Source: Ferruginibacter lapsinanis (GTDB lineage Bacteria > Bacteroidota > Bacteroidia > Chitinophagales > Chitinophagaceae). Taken from it: a DNA stretch of 64,000 bases. Under the pieces are notes generated by a model. It was not told where the DNA came from. It was given only the letters and a program-made list of their open reading frames with translations, and searched no databases. The stretch spans positions 124,001 through 188,000 of the forward strand of contig NZ_CP086063.1 in assembly GCF_020783315.1 (NCBI RefSeq). Reading direction: 5' to 3'. The position numbers and the translations under genes were made by a program. This document shows, piece by piece, positions 26,886 to 37,354 of this stretch (position 1 is its first letter; the number at the start of each line of letters is the position of its first letter).

Positions 26886-28154
26886 ATGATAAAAGATACA
26901 AACCCTCAAACTGCATTTGCTGCAACTGCCGGCCTACCTAAACAATTAGGCGTTCTTTCCTTACCTGTTATTGTTGGTGCGCTTGGGCTTTTTGTTGATG
27001 TATATGATCTGCTGCTTTTCGGAATTGTAAGAAAACCAAGCCTGGCCTCATTAGGATTAAATGCTGATCAGATCTTATCCAAGGGCGAATTTATTATCAG
27101 TATTCAAATGCTCGGACTGGTGATTGGTGGAATACTATGGGGCATATTGGGTGATAAAAAAGGAAGACTGAATGTATTGTTTGGATCTATCCTTTTATAT
27201 TCATTGGCAAACATTGCTAACGGTATGGTGCAAACGATTCCACAATATATTATTGCCCGTTTTATTGCAGGTATCGGTTTAGCTGGCGAACTGGGCGCAA
27301 GTATCACATTAGTAGCAGAGATCTTACCTAAAGAAAAAAGAGGTATCGCTGCATCTGTAATTACAAGCGTAGGTGTATTTGGAGCTGTAACCGCATTTTT
27401 GGTATATCAAACTTTTGGCGATTGGCGACTATGCTATTATATCGGCGGTGGTATGGGACTACTGTTGCTTTTATTAAGAGTAAGTATTTTTGAAAGCGGT
27501 ATGTATGATGCAATTAAAAACTCAACTGTACAACGTGGTAATTTCCTTATGTTTTTTACAAACAGAGACCGTTTTTTCAGATATATCAAAGGGGTGGTAA
27601 TTGGTTTACCCGTATGGTTTGCTATTGGCGTATTAATTACTTTTTCTGACAAATTTGCCAAAGAGATGGGTATTGCTAACATTGATCCCGGCAAAGCAAT
27701 CATGTATCAATATTTTGCTCTGTCCTTCGGAGATCTATCTGCAGGACTGTTAAGCAATTTTTTAAAAAGCCGCAAAAAAGCATTGTTTGTTTTCTTTGGT
27801 ATACTTAGTTTGTTCATGATCTTATTTTTCACACAACATGGTGGCAGCGCAGATAATTTATACTGGCTATGTGCAGGACTCGGTTTTGGATCAGGGTTTT
27901 CGGTATTATATATCACCATGTCGGCCGAACAGTTTGGCACTAATTTAAGAGCCTCCGCTGCTATATCAATTCCCAATATGGTACGTGGGGGATTGCCAAT
28001 CATCTTACTTCTTTTCAGAGGAATTCGTTCACTTACCGGAGACTATATTACCGGCGGCTGGATAACGGGAGCCATTATTATGCTCATAGCAGTACTTGCA
28101 GCCTTGTATACCAAAGAAACCTTTGGTAAAGATTTGAATTTTATTGAAGAATAA
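26886..28154 (+). CDS. MFS transporter (sugar/metabolite type)
   Basis: A 422-residue MFS protein with twelve membrane segments. GALGLFVDVYDLLLFG in the first segment, GGILWGILGDKKGRLNVLFG (loop 2-3 signature) and ARFIAGIGLAGELGASITLVAEILP resemble the metabolite:H+ symporter group. Substrate not identified. A TATCTTTC box at 26861-26868 (seven of eight to the -7 consensus) precedes the ATG by 17 bases. The gene is convergent with the YkgJ-type gene, with one base between the stops and no terminator in between. Confidence 0.88.
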   Translation: MIKDTNPQTAFAATAGLPKQLGVLSLPVIVGALGLFVDVYDLLLFGIVRKPSLASLGLNADQILSKGEFIISIQMLGLVIGGILWGILGDKKGRLNVLFGSILLYSLANIANGMVQTIPQYIIARFIAGIGLAGELGASITLVAEILPKEKRGIAASVITSVGVFGAVTAFLVYQTFGDWRLCYYIGGGMGLLLLLLRVSIFESGMYDAIKNSTVQRGNFLMFFTNRDRFFRYIKGVVIGLPVWFAIGVLITFSDKFAKEMGIANIDPGKAIMYQYFALSFGDLSAGLLSNFLKSRKKALFVFFGILSLFMILFFTQHGGSADNLYWLCAGLGFGSGFSVLYITMSAEQFGTNLRASAAISIPNMVRGGLPIILLLFRGIRSLTGDYITGGWITGAIIMLIAVLAALYTKETFGKDLNFIEE

Positions 28155-28155
28155 A

Positions 28156-28638
28156 CTATTTCATTTCTATCAAACGTTCCAAAACATAATATACAGCCGG
28201 GCAAAACGTAGAATTTTTTAATGTCAATGGCTGTCTTTTTAATAACACATCTTCGTCGGTGTATGGAAAACGCTGACAATCCGTAGGACGTACTTCATAA
28301 ATACTGCAATAGTTATCTTCTCCTAAGAACGAGCAAGGAGCCGCCCTCATCACATAATCACCATCCTCATCTACCCTAAGGTAATTGTTGATCAAATCAC
28401 CTTCCTTCATTTTCAGGTGTTTGGCAATCCGCTTTATATCCGGAGTCTTAAATCTGGGAGAATACCCTTTACAACAATTGCCGCATTGCAGACAATCGAT
28501 TTTACTAAAAGCTTCTTCATGCAGGTCCGGCAATACTTTCAGCACTTTTTTCTTATCCGCTCTATGTAAGTATTGCTTATATGCCTTTTGTCTTTCCGCA
28601 GATTTTTTTTCCCAATCAACTAGTAATTTTTCGCTCAT
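28156..28638 (-). CDS. YkgJ family cysteine cluster protein
   Basis: A cytosolic protein of about 160 residues with the zinc- or iron-binding cysteine cluster CLQCGNCCKGYSPRF, then CSFLGEDNYCSIYEVRPTDC QRFPY as in YkgJ/Fli-B-like proteins, so eight cysteines are likely ligands. Function unknown; some relatives are thought to bind Fe-S clusters. The frame also opens at 28677; the ATG at 28638 (MSEKLLVDWEKK) is preferred because a promoter-like TACCTTGC box on the minus strand would start transcription near 28676. Confidence 0.85.
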   Translation of the reverse strand: MSEKLLVDWEKKSAERQKAYKQYLHRADKKKVLKVLPDLHEEAFSKIDCLQCGNCCKGYSPRFKTPDIKRIAKHLKMKEGDLINNYLRVDEDGDYVMRAAPCSFLGEDNYCSIYEVRPTDCQRFPYTDEDVLLKRQPLTLKNSTFCPAVYYVLERLIEMK

Positions 28639-28878
28639 GTTGTATTTTTTGGGCTGGTTTATGCCCCAATTTTCCACAGATGCAAGGTAATGAACATATT
28701 GGCATCAAATCTTGTTCTGTTAACGTAATTTTGCAGGAATTTATAGAATCCTGACCGGTCCTTTTCGGCTATCTCTGCTTACTTAAAAGCTAAAAAGTAT
28801 CATTACAGTACAATTTAGTCCACTCAAGGCGGCTGTAATTTGATAGATGCATGAGTTCCGGCATAAAAAAACGAGACA

Positions 28879-31749
28879 ATGAACCTTTTTGAAAAACAAC
28901 AGAATGAATTTGCAGGCAGGCATATCGGACCTAATAAGAAAGATACCGCAGCAATGCTATCGGTAATTGGAGTAAACTCTATCGATGCATTGATCAGTAA
29001 GACTATTCCCGATTCTATACGATTAACAGAACAACTGGCTATTCCCTCGGCTATAAGTGAATTCGACTATTTAAGCGACCTTAAAAATATCGCTGAAAAA
29101 AATAAAGTTTTTAAAAGCTATATCGGGCAGGGATATTATGACACCATTACACCTAGCGTTATTTTAAGAAACGTCTTTGAAAATCCGGGGTGGTATACCC
29201 AATACACGCCTTATCAGGCAGAAATTTCTCAAGGAAGATTAGAAAGTTTATTGAACTACCAGACATTGGTAAGCGATTTAACCGCTTTGCCTATTGCCAA
29301 TGCAAGTTTGTTAGATGAAGGTACAGCAGCAGCCGAAGCGATGGCAATGTTGTTTAATCATAAGAATAAAGATCACGACCACATTACTGCGCCTAAATTT
29401 TTTGTAGATCAAAATGTATTTGCACAAACAAAAGATATTCTGATCACCAGAGCCGCTCCGATAGGAATTGAATTGGTATTCGGCAATTTTTCTTCGGCAA
29501 CGGTAGACGAAACATATTTTGGGGCAATCGTTCAATATCCGGACAGTAACGGTTCGGTTGTTGATTACCGTGAGTTCATCAATAAAGTTCACGCAGTAAA
29601 TGCAATGGTTGTAATGGCTACTGATCTGTTGGCATTAACTTTATTAACTCCTCCAGGAGAACTAGGTGCTGATGTAGCCATCGGTTCCTCACAACGTTTT
29701 GGTGTACCAATGGGATTTGGTGGCCCACATGCTGCTTTTTTTGCTACAAAAGATGAATTCAAAAGAAATATTCCCGGAAGAATTATCGGCATCAGCATTG
29801 ATGCACAAGGTAACAGATGCTTACGTATGGCATTGCAAACAAGAGAGCAGCATATCCGCAGAGAGAAAGCTACCAGCAATATTTGTACAGCACAGGCATT
29901 GTTAGCCAATATGGCTGCAATGTATGCCGTATATCATGGAAGCGATGGACTAACAAATATTGCGAAACGTGTAAGTATTTTAGCATTGACCTTAAGTGAA
30001 GAATTAAGCGCTTTAGGATTTGAAAATACCAATAGGTATTTTTTTGATACACTTAAAATAAAAGTACCCGACACTACTATTATTAGAAAATTAGCTGAAC
30101 AACACGAAATAAATTTTCATTATTTTAATGACAACCATATCGGTATTTCAGTAGATGAGACAACATCACAAAGAGATATTGTTGATATCCTGTACATTTT
30201 TGCTGCTACTATAAATATTGAAACTGCTACTGCAGAATTTGATAATGAAGCTGCGTTAAATAATATACCATCGGCACTTACAAGAACATCCTCATTCTTA
30301 ACGCATTCAGTATTCAATACACATCATAGCGAAAGCCAGATGATGCGATATTTGAAATTTTTAGAAAACAAGGACCTGAGCTTAAACACATCGATGATCA
30401 GCTTAGGTAGTTGCACCATGAAGCTGAATGCCGCAACAGAATTAATACCTGTTAGCTGGCCTGAATTTAGTAAGCTTCACCCTTTTGCCCCTGCAGCTCA
30501 AACCAAAGGGTATAGTCAGATAATTACTGACCTAGAAAATTATTTAAGCACTATCACTGGGTTTGCTGCTACTTCTTTACAACCCAATAGCGGCGCACAG
30601 GGAGAATATGCAGGATTACTGGCTATTAGAAATTATCATATTTCAAGAGGTGAGGCGCATCGGAATGTTGTATTGATACCCATCTCGGCGCATGGCACTA
30701 ACCCTGCTAGTGCTATCATGGCAGGAATGAAAGTGGTAGTTACCAAATGTGATGATGCAGGAAATATTGATGTTGAAGATCTGAAAGCTAAAGCAGAAGA
30801 ACATAAAGATGATCTGTCTGCCCTTATGGTTACTTATCCTTCCACACATGGTGTGTTTGAAGAAAGTATCAAAGAAATTTGCGGTATTATACATCAGTTT
30901 GGCGGACAAGTGTATATGGATGGTGCCAATATGAATGCACAGGTAGGGCTAACCAGCCCGGGCATTATTGGCGCAGATGTATGTCATTTAAATCTGCATA
31001 AAACGTTTGCCATACCACATGGTGGTGGCGGGCCAGGTGTTGGCCCTATCTGCGTGGCAGAACAGTTAGTGCCATTCTTGCCAAAAACAGACAGTCATTT
31101 AAATCAAACCGGTGGTAGTGTTTCAGCCGCTCCATATGGCAGCGCAAGTATTTTACTCATCAGTTATGCGTATATAAAATTATTGGGGGCAGAGGGCATT
31201 CGTAACGCTACCGAGTATGCGATTTTAAATGCCAACTATATGAAGGCAAGACTGGAAAAATATTACAAGATACTATACACCGGTAAAAACGGAACTGCTG
31301 CACATGAGTTCATTGTTGACCTGCGCCCTTTCAAAACCAGTGCCGGCATTGAAGCTGAGGATGTAGCTAAACGTTTGATGGATTATGGATTCCATGCTCC
31401 TACCCTTTCTTTTCCTGTTCCAGGCACTTTGATGATTGAGCCTACAGAAAGTGAAGATAAACATGAACTGGATAAATTTTGTGATGCATTGATCAGCATA
31501 TACCACGAAATAAAAACAATTGAAGATGGCAAGGCAGATAAGAAAGATAATCTTTTGAAAAATGCACCACATACACAGGCTGTGATTTGTGCTAACGACT
31601 GGACTAAACCTTACACCAGGGAAGAAGCTGCATTTCCTTTAGCATATGTAAAAGGAAATAAATTCTGGCCAAGTGTAAGCAGGGTAAACAATACTCATGG
31701 CGATAGAAACCTGGTGTGTACCTGTGAGCCGATTGAAGCCTACATGTAA
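28879..31749 (+). CDS. gcvP: Glycine dehydrogenase (decarboxylating), P-protein
   Basis: The 956-residue single-chain P-protein begins [12 protein letters not shown] and contains [18 protein letters not shown], the paired repeat halves of the homodimeric type, and the pyridoxal-phosphate site [20 protein letters not shown] with the Lys. It decarboxylates glycine and passes the aminomethyl group to the H-protein, feeding one-carbon units to folate. The other cleavage-system genes are not in this window. A TAATTTTG box at 28726-28733 could be the promoter, giving a leader of about 140 bases. No glycine riboswitch was recognised in it. Confidence 0.98.
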   Translation: MNLFEKQQNEFAGRHIGPNKKDTAAMLSVIGVNSIDALISKTIPDSIRLTEQLAIPSAISEFDYLSDLKNIAEKNKVFKSYIGQGYYDTITPSVILRNVFENPGWYTQYTPYQAEISQGRLESLLNYQTLVSDLTALPIANASLLDEGTAAAEAMAMLFNHKNKDHDHITAPKFFVDQNVFAQTKDILITRAAPIGIELVFGNFSSATVDETYFGAIVQYPDSNGSVVDYREFINKVHAVNAMVVMATDLLALTLLTPPGELGADVAIGSSQRFGVPMGFGGPHAAFFATKDEFKRNIPGRIIGISIDAQGNRCLRMALQTREQHIRREKATSNICTAQALLANMAAMYAVYHGSDGLTNIAKRVSILALTLSEELSALGFENTNRYFFDTLKIKVPDTTIIRKLAEQHEINFHYFNDNHIGISVDETTSQRDIVDILYIFAATINIETATAEFDNEAALNNIPSALTRTSSFLTHSVFNTHHSESQMMRYLKFLENKDLSLNTSMISLGSCTMKLNAATELIPVSWPEFSKLHPFAPAAQTKGYSQIITDLENYLSTITGFAATSLQPNSGAQGEYAGLLAIRNYHISRGEAHRNVVLIPISAHGTNPASAIMAGMKVVVTKCDDAGNIDVEDLKAKAEEHKDDLSALMVTYPSTHGVFEESIKEICGIIHQFGGQVYMDGANMNAQVGLTSPGIIGADVCHLNLHKTFAIPHGGGGPGVGPICVAEQLVPFLPKTDSHLNQTGGSVSAAPYGSASILLISYAYIKLLGAEGIRNATEYAILNANYMKARLEKYYKILYTGKNGTAAHEFIVDLRPFKTSAGIEAEDVAKRLMDYGFHAPTLSFPVPGTLMIEPTESEDKHELDKFCDALISIYHEIKTIEDGKADKKDNLLKNAPHTQAVICANDWTKPYTREEAAFPLAYVKGNKFWPSVSRVNNTHGDRNLVCTCEPIEAYM

Positions 31750-31759
31750 TAATATTAAG

Positions 31760-31785
31760 CAGCCTCGTTCGCTAGGACGAGGCTG
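31760..31785. terminator. Hairpin between gcvP and the BaiN-like gene
   Basis: CAGCCTCGT (31760-31768) and ACGAGGCTG (31777-31785) form a perfect 9-bp stem with an eight-base loop that overlaps the stop codon of the convergent gene. A T-run is lacking, so termination strength is uncertain. Confidence 0.6.
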
Positions 31786-33007
31786 AATTTGCTATAGCTT
31801 TTGCAGCAATAAATCCGGTTGTCCAGGCATTTTGAAAATTAAATCCCCCCGTAACACCATCCACATCTATCACTTCGCCTGCAAAAAATAAATTAGGTTC
31901 AATTTTACTTTGCATGGTATTATGATCGATCTCACTTAACGTAATGCCACCTGCAGTTACAAACTCTTCTTTAAAAGTAGTTTTGCCGCTCACTGCAAAC
32001 TCCTGAGCACATAAATTTTTGATCAATTTATTCTGTTCTTTCGCAGGCAGGTCAGCCCAACGCATATCTTCATTTATACCAGACTGTTGTAATAAATATT
32101 GCCATAATCTTTGAGGTAATCCGAAAGGATTTCTGTTTACGATTTTCTGCGCCGCAATATCAAATCTTATCTGTTGAAATTTTTCCCTTAAACTATTCTC
32201 ATTAAAGTCAGGTAACCAATTTATTAATATTGCAAATTGATAATTACATATAGCCAATTCCTTAGCTCCCCATGCCGATAATTTCAATATCGCCGGTCCG
32301 CTCATCCCCCAATGCGTAATTAATAACGGGCCACTTTCTGACAGTTTTGTCCCAATGATCTTTACAGACACCCGTTCAACCGTAATCCCCATCAATTCAG
32401 TAATAGCATTACCCGGCATGTTAAATGTAAATAAAGAAGGCGCCGGATCCTGTATCGTATTCCCCATCTTTTTCAACCAATCAAATTGCATTGCTTTAGG
32501 ATATCCGCCACTGGCAATACATACATAATCTGCTTGTTCAACTTTATCATTTCCAAAATCAACTATCCATTGCCCATTACTTTTTGTCAATTGCTTCACT
32601 TCCCTATTCATCAATATCTCCACTCCATATTTATTTACCTCTCTCATTAAACAATCAATAATTGTTTGGGATGAATCTGTTGCCGGAAACATCCTTCCAT
32701 CAGCCTCAGTTTTCAATTTCACCCCTCTTTCATTAAACCACTCAATTGTATCTTTTGTAAAAAAATGATGGAATGCTTTCTTCAAAAAGCTTTCGCCCCT
32801 TGGATATTTTTTCACCATTTCAGCAATACTAAAACAATGGTGAGTAACATTGCACCTACCACCTCCACTCACTTTTACCTTGCTTAACAACTTACTTGTT
32901 TTTTCAATGATCACAACTTCCAGTGCATTATTTAATCTTGCCGCATTCACTGCACAAAAAAAACCTGCTGCACCACCCCCTATAACGATCAGTCTTTTTT
33001 TTGTCAT
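31772..33007 (-). CDS. NAD(P)/FAD-dependent oxidoreductase, BaiN/HI0933 family
   Basis: A flavoprotein of about 411 residues. The dinucleotide-binding segment is RLIVIGGGAAGFFCAVNAARL, followed by KVKVSGGGRCNVTHHC, MFPATDSSQTIIDCL, and the C-terminal LFFAGEVIDVDGVTGGFNFQNAWTTG (read in parts), all typical of the HI0933/BaiN family of unknown or bile-acid-related reductases. The frame is open to 33061, but the promoter elements at 33035-33064 would then lie in the coding region; ATG 33007 or 33016 is preferred. Confidence 0.92.
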   Translation of the reverse strand: MTKKRLIVIGGGAAGFFCAVNAARLNNALEVVIIEKTSKLLSKVKVSGGGRCNVTHHCFSIAEMVKKYPRGESFLKKAFHHFFTKDTIEWFNERGVKLKTEADGRMFPATDSSQTIIDCLMREVNKYGVEILMNREVKQLTKSNGQWIVDFGNDKVEQADYVCIASGGYPKAMQFDWLKKMGNTIQDPAPSLFTFNMPGNAITELMGITVERVSVKIIGTKLSESGPLLITHWGMSGPAILKLSAWGAKELAICNYQFAILINWLPDFNENSLREKFQQIRFDIAAQKIVNRNPFGLPQRLWQYLLQQSGINEDMRWADLPAKEQNKLIKNLCAQEFAVSGKTTFKEEFVTAGGITLSEIDHNTMQSKIEPNLFFAGEVIDVDGVTGGFNFQNAWTTGFIAAKAIANSASS

Positions 33008-33034
33008 TACATTCATCTTATTATTAAATTGCAG

Positions 33035-33064
33035 TAAAGTTATACTATTAACATACAACACAAA
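33035..33064 (-). promoter_or_regulatory. Promoter of the BaiN-like gene
   Basis: On the minus strand TTTG (33064-33061) is followed after 18 bases by TAACTTTA (33042-33035, seven of eight to TAnnTTTG). Transcription would start near 33029, a suitable distance before ATG 33016 or 33007. Confidence 0.6.
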
Positions 33065-33066
33065 TT

Positions 33067-33657
33067 ATGGCACACGAATTATCCCCCAAACAATTAAAGG
33101 ATATTCCCATAATGCCATATGAACAAATAAGGCCATTTTTAAAAACAGGTGATATTATATTTTGTAGCGGCAATTATCTTTTTTCAGGAGTCATTCAACA
33201 ACTAACTAAAAGTACCTGGAGCCATGTAGCGATCATTTATAAGGATGAAGAATTAGAAAGAGTACTGGTATTGGAAGCAGAGCCTTCTGTTGGCATTCGT
33301 CTTATTCCTCTCTCTAAATATCTAAGCAATTATAAAGATTCTAAAAGACCATATAAAGGAAAGATTTTCGTCAATAAGCTTAACGTATCACTTAATAAAG
33401 AAAGCCTGAATAAAGGCATTTGTTTTGGCTTAGATGAATTAACGCGGCCATATGATAATTGGGAAATAATCAGGATCATGTTACGAATCCTTTTTAAAAT
33501 CGGCAAGCGTGAAAGAAACAAGGCTTACATCTGTTCTGAATTAGTACAAGCCATATACGCAAAAGCAGGAATTCTTTTTAAATTTAGAGATTCCTATATC
33601 AGCCCTGATCACATCTGGAAAGATGAAAGGGTTGAAATGAAATACCGGGTTTTGTAA
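33067..33657 (+). CDS. Permuted papain-like hydrolase, YiiX/YebB (NlpC/P60) family
   Basis: A 196-residue protein with the circularly permuted NlpC/P60 pattern: GDIIFCSGNYLFSGVIQQ, the His segment STWSHVAIIY, and the Cys segment KAYICSELVQAIYAKAG near the C-terminus, then YISPDHIW. Such proteins cleave amide bonds in peptidoglycan or lipids; no signal peptide is seen. ATG 33067 is assigned; ATG 33112 (MPYEQIRPFLK) is an alternative. It stands where the alpha-operon ribosomal genes would be expected to follow map, but in the opposite direction. Confidence 0.82.
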   Translation: MAHELSPKQLKDIPIMPYEQIRPFLKTGDIIFCSGNYLFSGVIQQLTKSTWSHVAIIYKDEELERVLVLEAEPSVGIRLIPLSKYLSNYKDSKRPYKGKIFVNKLNVSLNKESLNKGICFGLDELTRPYDNWEIIRIMLRILFKIGKRERNKAYICSELVQAIYAKAGILFKFRDSYISPDHIWKDERVEMKYRVL

Positions 33658-33666
33658 ATAGAAATT

Positions 33667-34473
33667 TTAATAATCCGAACACAAATTTGCATTTCCTTTC
33701 TCGGCAGCCTCTATCTCAGTAAAAGAAGAAAGAATATCGGGCTTATTTTTTTGTATCGCTACATTATGTTCGTAGTGAGCAGCAGCCTTACCATCATTAG
33801 TACGTATTGTCCAGCCATCCTTATCGTGATACACATCTTTGGTTCCCATATTGATCATTGGTTCAATAGCTATCACCATACCCTCTACCAGTTTGGCTCC
33901 TGTCCCTCTTTTGCCATAATTAGGCACTTGCGGATCTTCATGTAGATGCCTTCCCAAACCATGTCCTACCAAGTCTCTTACTACACCATAGCCATGTTGT
34001 TTCTCTGTATATTCCTGAATAGCAAAAGATATATCACCCACTCTGTTACCATGTACAGCCTTTTCTATTCCCTTGTACAAAGAGGCCTTTGTTACAGCCA
34101 GCAATTTTTTTACATCATCTGTAACACCAGCTAATGCAAATGTATATGCACTATCTCCATGAAACCCATTTTTAAATACACCCACGTCTACAGAAACAAT
34201 ATCACCCTCTTTCAATTCATTTTTTGTAGGAAAACCATGCACTACCGCATCATTCACAGAAATGCAACAAGCAAAAGGAAATGGAGGTACTCCGTATCCT
34301 TTAAAGGATGGTGTAGCAGCATTATCTAAAATGAATTGTTCTGCAAAACTATCTATTGCCAATGTAGTTATACCCGGCTTGATAATTTTTGCTACCTCAG
34401 CCAATGTCTTACTGACAAGCAGACTGCTGATCCGCATTAATTCAATTTCTTCTTTTGTTTTATAATAGACCAT
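33667..34473 (-). CDS. map: Methionine aminopeptidase type I
   Basis: A 268-residue MetAP. Metal ligands are seen in EGDIVSVDVGVFKNGFHGDSAYTF (two Asp, read in parts), GHGLGRHLHEDP (His), and IAIEPMINMGTK (Glu), with a final Glu in the C-terminal part. It removes the initiator Met from new proteins. Order secY-map is the usual Bacteroidota arrangement, but here the genes that normally follow (infA, rpmJ, rpsM, rpsK, rpsD, rpoA, rplQ) are absent. A terminator lies between secY and map. Confidence 0.97.
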   Translation of the reverse strand: MVYYKTKEEIELMRISSLLVSKTLAEVAKIIKPGITTLAIDSFAEQFILDNAATPSFKGYGVPPFPFACCISVNDAVVHGFPTKNELKEGDIVSVDVGVFKNGFHGDSAYTFALAGVTDDVKKLLAVTKASLYKGIEKAVHGNRVGDISFAIQEYTEKQHGYGVVRDLVGHGLGRHLHEDPQVPNYGKRGTGAKLVEGMVIAIEPMINMGTKDVYHDKDGWTIRTNDGKAAAHYEHNVAIQKNKPDILSSFTEIEAAEKGNANLCSDY

Positions 34474-34505
34474 CTGTTTACCTGTTACAAAATGTTATTA
34501 AAATA

Positions 34506-34533
34506 AAACCCCGACGTTTTTGCGTCAGGGTTT
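34506..34533 (-). terminator. Hairpin terminator between secY and map
   Basis: On the minus strand AAACCCTGACG and CGTCGGGGTTT (34533-34523 and 34516-34506, one mismatch) are followed by TATTTT. It would end or attenuate the S10-spc transcript before map. Confidence 0.75.
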
Positions 34534-34572
34534 GTTAATTTTATTCTTTATCCCTTCTCGGAGAAAGGTGAT

Positions 34573-35913
34573 TTATATTCCTGAAGCTACAGTTTGTGTC
34601 TGTCTGCCCTGCACTCTTCCGCTACTCATTAAGCCATCATATTGACGCATTAATAACTGTGTTTCTATTTGTTGTAAAGTATCTAAAATTACACCCACCA
34701 TGATCAATAATGATGTACCACCGTAGAAACTTGCAAACCCTTGTTGAGTTTTAAATACCAACTGAAAGATACCTGGCAAAATACCGACAAATGCTAATAA
34801 CACAGCACCCGGCAAAGTAATTCTATCCATGATAGTACCGATATAATCAGCAGTTGGTTGGCCAGGTTTAACACCCGGAATAAATCCATTACTGCGTTTC
34901 AGATCTTCAGCCATTTGTTTCGGATTAAAGATCAAAGCTGTATATAGGAAAGTAAAACCAATTACACAAACTGAATACACGATCATGTAGATTAGGTTGG
35001 TGTGATCAGTAAAATATTTAGCCCATCCACCCCCTGTAAAACCAGAGAATATGGTTGGTAAAAATAATATAGCCTGAGCAAAAATGATCGGCATTACACC
35101 AGAAGCATTCACTTTTAATGGTAAGAAGTTTCTTGCTCCACCCAATTGTTTGTTACCAACAATTTGTTTTGCATAATTCACCGGAACTCTTCTTGTACCT
35201 TGTATCAACATGATCAACCCCATGATGATAGCCACTAAAAATGCAATCTCAATTAAGAAGATCAATAACCCACCGCCGCCTCTTGCTGCCCTGGAAGACC
35301 ATTCTTGTATAAACGCCTGAGGAAGTCTGGCCAGGATACCCATCATGATGATGATAGAAGTACCATTACCTAATCCTTTATCTGTGATTTTCTCTCCTAA
35401 CCACATTACGAACAACGTACCCACGGTTAAAATGATAACTGTAGAAATAACGAAGTAAGAACTGTAAGAAGTAATTAACGCTTCTGCATTACCCGGACTT
35501 TTCAGGTAACCGATATAAGCTGCTGCCTGAAATGCAGTAACGATAACTGTCAGGTAACGAGTCCATTGATTGATCTTCTTTCTGCCGCTTTCACCTTCCT
35601 TCTGAACTTTTGCCATTTGAGGAACCAGTATGGTCATCAACTGCATAAAGATAGAAGCAGAGATATAGGGCATGATACCCAATGCCAGAATAGACGCTTT
35701 CGAGAAAGCACCACCAACAAAAGCATCAAGCAAACCAAGCATACCGCTTTGGGCACTATTACTTAGGTTTTCTAATTTATTAGGATCGATACCCGGAAGT
35801 ACGATATAAGAACCAACACGGTAAATAAAGATCAACAATAAAGTGAAAAGTATTTTTCTGCGTAGCTCCTCTATGCTCCAGATATTTTTTAGTGTTTGAA
35901 TGAACTTCTTCAC
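34573..35913 (-). CDS. secY: Protein translocase subunit SecY
   Basis: A 446-residue protein with ten membrane segments. GSYIVLPGIDPNKL, SILALGIMPYISASIFMQLM, WLGEKITDKGLGNGTS, and NPKQMAEDLKRSNGFIPGVKPG are SecY signatures, including the cytosolic loops that contact the ribosome and SecA. It forms the channel of the Sec translocon with SecE and SecG. The start codon is GTG. It follows rplO in the ribosomal cluster after a 100-base gap. Confidence 0.98.
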   Translation of the reverse strand: MKKFIQTLKNIWSIEELRRKILFTLLLIFIYRVGSYIVLPGIDPNKLENLSNSAQSGMLGLLDAFVGGAFSKASILALGIMPYISASIFMQLMTILVPQMAKVQKEGESGRKKINQWTRYLTVIVTAFQAAAYIGYLKSPGNAEALITSYSSYFVISTVIILTVGTLFVMWLGEKITDKGLGNGTSIIIMMGILARLPQAFIQEWSSRAARGGGGLLIFLIEIAFLVAIIMGLIMLIQGTRRVPVNYAKQIVGNKQLGGARNFLPLKVNASGVMPIIFAQAILFLPTIFSGFTGGGWAKYFTDHTNLIYMIVYSVCVIGFTFLYTALIFNPKQMAEDLKRSNGFIPGVKPGQPTADYIGTIMDRITLPGAVLLAFVGILPGIFQLVFKTQQGFASFYGGTSLLIMVGVILDTLQQIETQLLMRQYDGLMSSGRVQGRQTQTVASGI

Positions 35914-36013
35914 AGACTTGAGACAATTTAAATGTTTGCGTAAAATGAAAAAAGACGCTTTTCAAACCTACTAATTAATAGCAAGTAGAAATGCGTCCGC
36001 AAATATCGTTAAT

Positions 36014-36463
36014 TTATTTAATAATTTCTACAGAACCTCCGGCAGCTTCGATAGCAGCTTTAGCTTTAGCACTAACCGCATTTACTTTGAAAGTAAATTT
36101 GCCTTTGATTTCTCCAACACCCAGAATCTTTACATTATCAAATTGACTGATCAAACCATTGATGTAAAGGTTTTGCAAGCTGAATTCTGTAATACCATAT
36201 TTTTCTGCGTAATGATCAATTTTACCTATGTTGATCACTTTATACTCAACACGGTTGATATTTGTAAACCCACGTTTTGGAACTCTACGTTGAATAGGCA
36301 TCTGTCCACCTTCAAAAGCTGGTTTGCTTTTGTAACCGGCACGACTTTGTCCACCTTTATTACCTTTAGTAGATGTACCACCTTTACCACTAGCTTCACC
36401 ACGACCGATACGGATTGCTTTATGTGTTGCTCCTTTCGCTGGTCTTAATGTATGTAATTTCAT
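36014..36463 (-). CDS. rplO: Ribosomal protein L15
   Basis: A 149-residue protein with the L15 N-terminus LHTLRPAKGATHKAIRIGRG and the GQSRAGYKSKPAFEGGQMPI segment rich in Gly and basic residues. It belongs to the large subunit and binds 23S rRNA near the L5/L18 region. It lies between rpmD and secY; a small hairpin (GGGGT/ACCCC, 36486-36498) and a repeat array lie upstream of its start. Confidence 0.98.
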   Translation of the reverse strand: MKLHTLRPAKGATHKAIRIGRGEASGKGGTSTKGNKGGQSRAGYKSKPAFEGGQMPIQRRVPKRGFTNINRVEYKVINIGKIDHYAEKYGITEFSLQNLYINGLISQFDNVKILGVGEIKGKFTFKVNAVSAKAKAAIEAAGGSVEIIK

Positions 36464-36508
36464 GTTATGTTGATTTTGTACTTACGGGGTATCACCCCTC
36501 GCTTGTTA

Positions 36509-36596
36509 TTGATTTGATAATTTTCTGATTTGGAGATTTGGAGATAATAATTCAGCAGATGCTTTTAATTATTAAACTTTCAAATCTTCAAATTAA
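36509..36596. repeat. ATTTG-type palindromic array between rpmD and rplO
   Basis: Left arm units GATTTGATAATTTTCTGATTTGGAGATTTGGAGA and right arm TTTCAAATCTTCAAATTAATT are inverted with respect to each other, with units of 8-9 bases (word ATTTGGAG / CTTCAAAT). Same family as the arrays at 37750, 41185, 44682 and 45391. Confidence 0.75.
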
Positions 36597-36779
36597 TTAA
36601 TTAGCTTCTTCTACTTTGATCAAATGGTTGACTTTTGCAACCATTCCTAAAATTTGTGGAGTAGCTTCAACTTCTACAGTAGCGTTAATTTTTCTCAAGC
36701 CCAAAGCAGTCATAGTTTTCTTTTGACGCTCAGATCTATCGATTACGCTTTTAATTTGTGTTACTTTAATCTTAGCCAT
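36597..36779 (-). CDS. rpmD: Ribosomal protein L30
   Basis: A 60-residue protein with KIKVTQIKSVIDRSERQKKTMTALGL, the conserved L30 opening (shown in parts), and GMVAKVNHLIKVEE at the end. Large-subunit protein. It sits between rpsE and rplO as in the canonical spc operon. Confidence 0.97.
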   Translation of the reverse strand: MAKIKVTQIKSVIDRSERQKKTMTALGLRKINATVEVEATPQILGMVAKVNHLIKVEEAN

Positions 36780-36809
36780 TGTTATAATTTTTGGGCAACC
36801 ACTTAAGGC

Positions 36810-37328
36810 TTATCCGTTAAATACTTTCTTTAAAGAAATGTTTCTTGCTTTACTAACAGCAATTGGTTCACGTAAAGTAGCCAATGCTTTTACTGTAGCT
36901 TTTACCACATTATGAGGATTAGCAGAACCAAGGCTTTTAGCCAAAACGTCTGTAACACCTGCAGCTTCCAACACAGCTCTCATACTACCTCCGGCAATTA
37001 CACCGGTACCATGAGCAGCTGGTTTTATTAAAACCTTAGCAGCACCTTCTTTTGTCCATTGATCATGAGGTATAGTGCCATGCATAATCGGAACTTTTAT
37101 CAAATTCTTTTTTGCATCTTCAATACCTTTTGTAATAGCCTCTTGTACTTCTTTAGCTTTACCCAAGCCTTGTCCTACAACACCAGCACCGTTACCTACT
37201 ACTACAAGAGCAGAAAAACTAAATGCACGACCACCTTTGGTTGTTTTAACCACACGGTTGATAGAAACTACTTTTTCTTTCAACTCAAGATCGCCGGCTT
37301 TTACTCTGTTATCGTTTGCTTTTAACAT
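36810..37328 (-). CDS. rpsE: Ribosomal protein S5
   Basis: A 172-residue protein with the S5 double-stranded-RNA-binding-like N-terminal domain ([36 protein letters not shown]) and the C-terminal domain ([36 protein letters not shown]). It belongs to the small subunit and takes part in decoding accuracy and mRNA unwinding. Confidence 0.98.
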   Translation of the reverse strand: MLKANDNRVKAGDLELKEKVVSINRVVKTTKGGRAFSFSALVVVGNGAGVVGQGLGKAKEVQEAITKGIEDAKKNLIKVPIMHGTIPHDQWTKEGAAKVLIKPAAHGTGVIAGGSMRAVLEAAGVTDVLAKSLGSANPHNVVKATVKALATLREPIAVSKARNISLKKVFNG

Positions 37329-37354
37329 GTATAGTTCTTATTAAAAATTTAAAA

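Noticed and set aside
28690..28878. Glycine riboswitch upstream of gcvP
   Set aside because: No tandem aptamer pattern or strong paired stems were seen; only a possible -7 box.
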